Under the pieces are notes generated by a model, which worked only from the letters and a program-made list of their open reading frames with translations, was not told where the DNA came from and made no database searches. Of a stretch of DNA of 35,570 nucleotides, positions 33,492 through 35,570 are shown piece by piece. Position 1 is the first letter of the stretch, and every line of letters starts with the position of its first letter. Both the position numbers and the translations under genes were made by a program. Source of the stretch: Alphaproteobacteria bacterium (GTDB lineage: Bacteria > Pseudomonadota > Alphaproteobacteria > JAEULC01); the NCBI GenBank assembly GCA_023150455.1, contig JAKLKW010000029.1, positions 1-35,570 on the forward strand, given 5' to 3'.

Positions 33492-34628
33492 ATGTTCGCG
33501 GGATTGCAGCGGCTGCTCGGCATGACGCTCGTCGTGCTGACGCTCGGCGGCGCCGCGGCGCAGGCGCAGGGCCGCGTGCCGATCGTGTTCGTGCCCGGCA
33601 TCGGCGGCTCGGTGCTCGCCGACAAGGCCACGAAAAAGGTCTATTTCGGCGGCATCAAGCAGACCATGGACCAGTTCGCCCGGCTCGAGCTGCCGGTCGA
33701 CCGGTCCAAGGACAGGCTGGTCTCGACCGATGTGCTGCGCCAGGTGCAGCGGGCGCGCGGCTCTTATGTCGACCAGTACGATCTGCTGATCGCGCGCCTC
33801 ACGGCCCTCGGCTACCAGGAAGGACGCGACCTGTTCGCCTTTCACTACGACTGGCGGCGCAGCAATTTCGAGAGCGCCGAGGCCTTGCGCGCCTTCCTCG
33901 CCGCCCGGGGCCTGGCCGGAAGGCCGGTCGACATCCTCGCGCACAGCATGGGCGGGCTGGTCACGACGATCTACCTGCAGAAATACGCCGGCGAGCAGCG
34001 GGTGCGGAACTTCATCGCCATGGGCACGCCGTTCTTCGGCGCGGCCAAGGCGGTGCGCGCGCTCGCCGAAGGCTTCCCCGTGTTCGGCATCGAGAACTAC
34101 CTCGTGGTCGGCGCCGGCAGCACCAACACGGTCTATCGCGTGTTCGCGTCGCTCGACTCGATCTACGAGCTGCTGCCGACCTATCCGGATTGCTGCCACA
34201 TGCGCATGGACGCGTCGGGGCCGATGGCCGAGGTCAACCTGCTCTCGAGCGACCTGGCGTGGGAGCGCTTCAACCTGGTGATGCGCGAGAAGGCCGGCAA
34301 CGCGACGAAGCCGGAGTTCCAGGCCCGGGTGCGGCGGAACATGGTCGAGCAGCGCCGGCTGGTGGATCTGCCCCTGCCGCCGAACGTGCGGCTGACCGTC
34401 GTCGCGAACGACACGGCCGAGGTGACGCTGGTGCAGTTCCTCGGCGCCAAGCGCGGCCTCGGCCAGCCCGTCTGGGGCGTCGGCAAGAACATGGGCGACG
34501 GCACCGTGCCGCTGGTCAGCGCGCTCGGCCACGCGGCCAGGGACCGGGTGGTCATGTCGCAGCGCGACCACCAGTTCATCTTCGACGACGACGCGATCTG
34601 GCCGAAGCTGCGGCCGCTGCTGCAGTAG
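33492..34628 (+). CDS. Exported LCAT/PDAT-like acyltransferase or lipase
   Basis: A 378-residue alpha/beta-hydrolase with a signal peptide (1-26, ending AQAQ). N-terminal VPIVFVPGIGGSVLADKA is the typical LCAT oxyanion region. The nucleophile is S152 in LAHSMGGLVTTIYLQ, and candidate acid D336 (MGDGTVPLVSAL) and histidine H360 (QRDHQFIF) complete the triad. Segments YDWRRSNFESAEALRAFLA and FIAMGTPFFGAAKAVRALAE match lecithin:cholesterol acyltransferase relatives. It probably cleaves or transfers acyl chains of phospholipids in the periplasm (inference). ATG 33492 with GAGGGGG upstream is preferred over ATG 33465, which abuts the previous stop and would spoil the signal peptide. Confidence 0.88.
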   Translation: MFAGLQRLLGMTLVVLTLGGAAAQAQGRVPIVFVPGIGGSVLADKATKKVYFGGIKQTMDQFARLELPVDRSKDRLVSTDVLRQVQRARGSYVDQYDLLIARLTALGYQEGRDLFAFHYDWRRSNFESAEALRAFLAARGLAGRPVDILAHSMGGLVTTIYLQKYAGEQRVRNFIAMGTPFFGAAKAVRALAEGFPVFGIENYLVVGAGSTNTVYRVFASLDSIYELLPTYPDCCHMRMDASGPMAEVNLLSSDLAWERFNLVMREKAGNATKPEFQARVRRNMVEQRRLVDLPLPPNVRLTVVANDTAEVTLVQFLGAKRGLGQPVWGVGKNMGDGTVPLVSALGHAARDRVVMSQRDHQFIFDDDAIWPKLRPLLQ

Positions 34629-34649
34629 CAACGAAAAGGGAGGCTGGAC

Positions 34650-35570
34650 ATGCGGAGCATATCCCGTATCGGGCGCATCCTCGCCGCGACCATGCTCGCG
34701 CTGGCCGCGAGCGGCGACGCAACCGCGCAGGTGCCGGGCCCGTATGCCGCGGCGCAGGTTCCGCCGGCGCAGTCGACGGAGGAGCTGGCCGCGCTGGTGG
34801 CGCCGGTGGCGCTGTATCCCGACGAGCTGCTCGCGGTCGTGCTGCGCGCCTCGACCGAGCCGGTGCAGATCGTCCAGGCGATGCGCTTTCTCGACAAGTA
34901 CGCCAAGGACAAGTCGCTCAAGCCCAACGAGGCCTGGAGCGACCCGGTGAAGATCCTGCTCAACTACGCCGAAGTGCTGCGCAAGATGAGCGACGACATC
35001 GAGTGGACCGAGCGCCTGGGCCTGGCCGTGCAGGCCAACGCCGGCGACGTGCTGGCGGCGGTGCAGCAGTTCCGCCGCCGCGTCGCCGCGGCCGGCAACC
35101 TGCGCTCGGACGACAGGCTCGTCGTGGCGCAGGACGGCGCCAACTACGTGATCGAATCGGTCGATCCGCAGGTCATCCACGTGCCGGTCTACGATCCGCA
35201 GGTCGTGGTCGTGCCGCGGCCGCAGCCGGTCCAGCCCGTCTATGTCCCCGAGCCCTACCCGGCCTACTGGTATCCGGCCGCGGCCGCCGCGGGCGGGTTC
35301 TTCCTCGGCGCGATGACCACGGCCTGGTGGATGGACTGGGACGACTGGAACATCGACGAGGACGACCTCAAGGACTTCCAGGAGTACCGCCAGCAATCGC
35401 TGACGCAGCGCCAGCAGAACCGGCAGGCCGCGGCGGAGCAGCGCCAGCAGCAGCGTCAGCAGAGCCAGGCGGACCGTCAGGCGCAGCGTCAGCAGACCCA
35501 GGCGGAGCGCCAGCAGCGCCGACAGGATCTCGCGCAAGGCCGCCCGCCGGGCGCGACGCCGCAGGGCGGC
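34650..35570 (+). CDS. DUF3300-domain exported protein (3' partial)
   Basis: At least 307 residues, open to the window end. A signal peptide (about 1-26, ending ATAQ) precedes the DUF3300 domain: ELAALVAPVALYPDELLAVV, LRASTEPVQIVQAMRFLDKY, VLRKMSDDIEWTERLGLAVQ and VESVDPQVIHVPVYDPQVV-type segments (HVPVYDPQVVVVP). A Pro/Tyr stretch and a Gly/Ala hydrophobic segment (AAAAAGGFFLGAMTTAWW) follow, then a Gln/Arg-rich probable coiled coil from about residue 245. Function is unknown; members are periplasmic or outer-membrane-associated. It starts 21 bp after the acyltransferase gene and looks like the same operon. Confidence 0.88.
   Translation, partial: MRSISRIGRILAATMLALAASGDATAQVPGPYAAAQVPPAQSTEELAALVAPVALYPDELLAVVLRASTEPVQIVQAMRFLDKYAKDKSLKPNEAWSDPVKILLNYAEVLRKMSDDIEWTERLGLAVQANAGDVLAAVQQFRRRVAAAGNLRSDDRLVVAQDGANYVIESVDPQVIHVPVYDPQVVVVPRPQPVQPVYVPEPYPAYWYPAAAAAGGFFLGAMTTAWWMDWDDWNIDEDDLKDFQEYRQQSLTQRQQNRQAAAEQRQQQRQQSQADRQAQRQQTQAERQQRRQDLAQGRPPGATPQGG
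35451..35516 (+). repeat. 33-bp tandem repeat in the DUF3300 coding sequence
   Basis: Two consecutive 33-bp units (35451-35483 and 35484-35516) share CAGCGTCAGCAGA and most of the rest. They encode QRQQSQADRQA and QRQQTQAERQQ, an 11-residue Gln/Arg heptad-like unit in the C-terminal coiled coil. Less exact copies flank them. Confidence 0.7.

Overview
The window is GC-rich, densely coded bacterial chromosome. Gene families and codon use point to a soil- or water-type alphaproteobacterium (Rhodospirillales/Hyphomicrobiales-like; inferred, no rRNA gene is present to confirm it). Pointers are a PimC/PimD-like acyl-CoA dehydrogenase pair, a DUF3141 - phosphotransacetylase - acetate kinase - FabI cluster, GANTC (CcrM-type) sites, and many small conserved proteins typical of that class. 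No tRNA, rRNA, CRISPR array, intact insertion sequence or prophage was seen.

Layout. 1-1908: two acyl-CoA dehydrogenases, the first cut by the window edge, followed by a REP-like palindrome. 2102-4024: hybrid sensor histidine kinase, followed by a 42-bp relic of an acyl-CoA dehydrogenase 3' end. 4099-6397: divergent pair of an N-carbamoyl-D-amino-acid hydrolase and a PLP D-amino-acid deaminase. 6435-6563: a probable unannotated small RNA with a CRP/FNR-type class II promoter, a GNRA-capped 5' hairpin, a CU-rich anti-Shine-Dalgarno stretch and a GC-rich 3' hairpin. 6562-7742: PilZ protein and glycine-zipper surface protein. 7937-9793: amidase convergent with a DUF4168 protein whose leader carries a triple 13-bp repeat. 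9966-15554: decayed dehydrogenase relic, four-EF-hand protein, divergent ECF sigma/anti-sigma pair, unusual P2-type ATPase and a universal stress protein. 15591-19782: complete ugpBAEC glycerol-3-phosphate importer with a Pho-box-like repeat upstream. 19944-22023: a patch of gene debris (DUF6629 relic, truncated glutathione S-transferase joined to a truncated cyclase-type gene) around two intact small unknown genes. 22196-35570: a long codirectional run of ten genes: DUF3141 protein, small unknown, Pta, AckA, FabI, then RND membrane-fusion lipoprotein, RND permease, unknown exported protein, LCAT-like acyltransferase and DUF3300 protein (cut by the window end).

How they fit. The ugp operon and its Pho-box-like site suggest phosphate-starvation uptake of glycerol phosphates. 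Pta-AckA-FabI with DUF3141 suggests acetyl-phosphate/acyl-CoA and polyester or lipid metabolism. The RND-LCAT-DUF3300 block looks like an envelope export or lipid-remodelling module. The strongest candidates for undescribed biology are the small RNA at 6483-6563, the RND/LCAT/unknown block, and the EF-hand/ECF/P-type ATPase locus.
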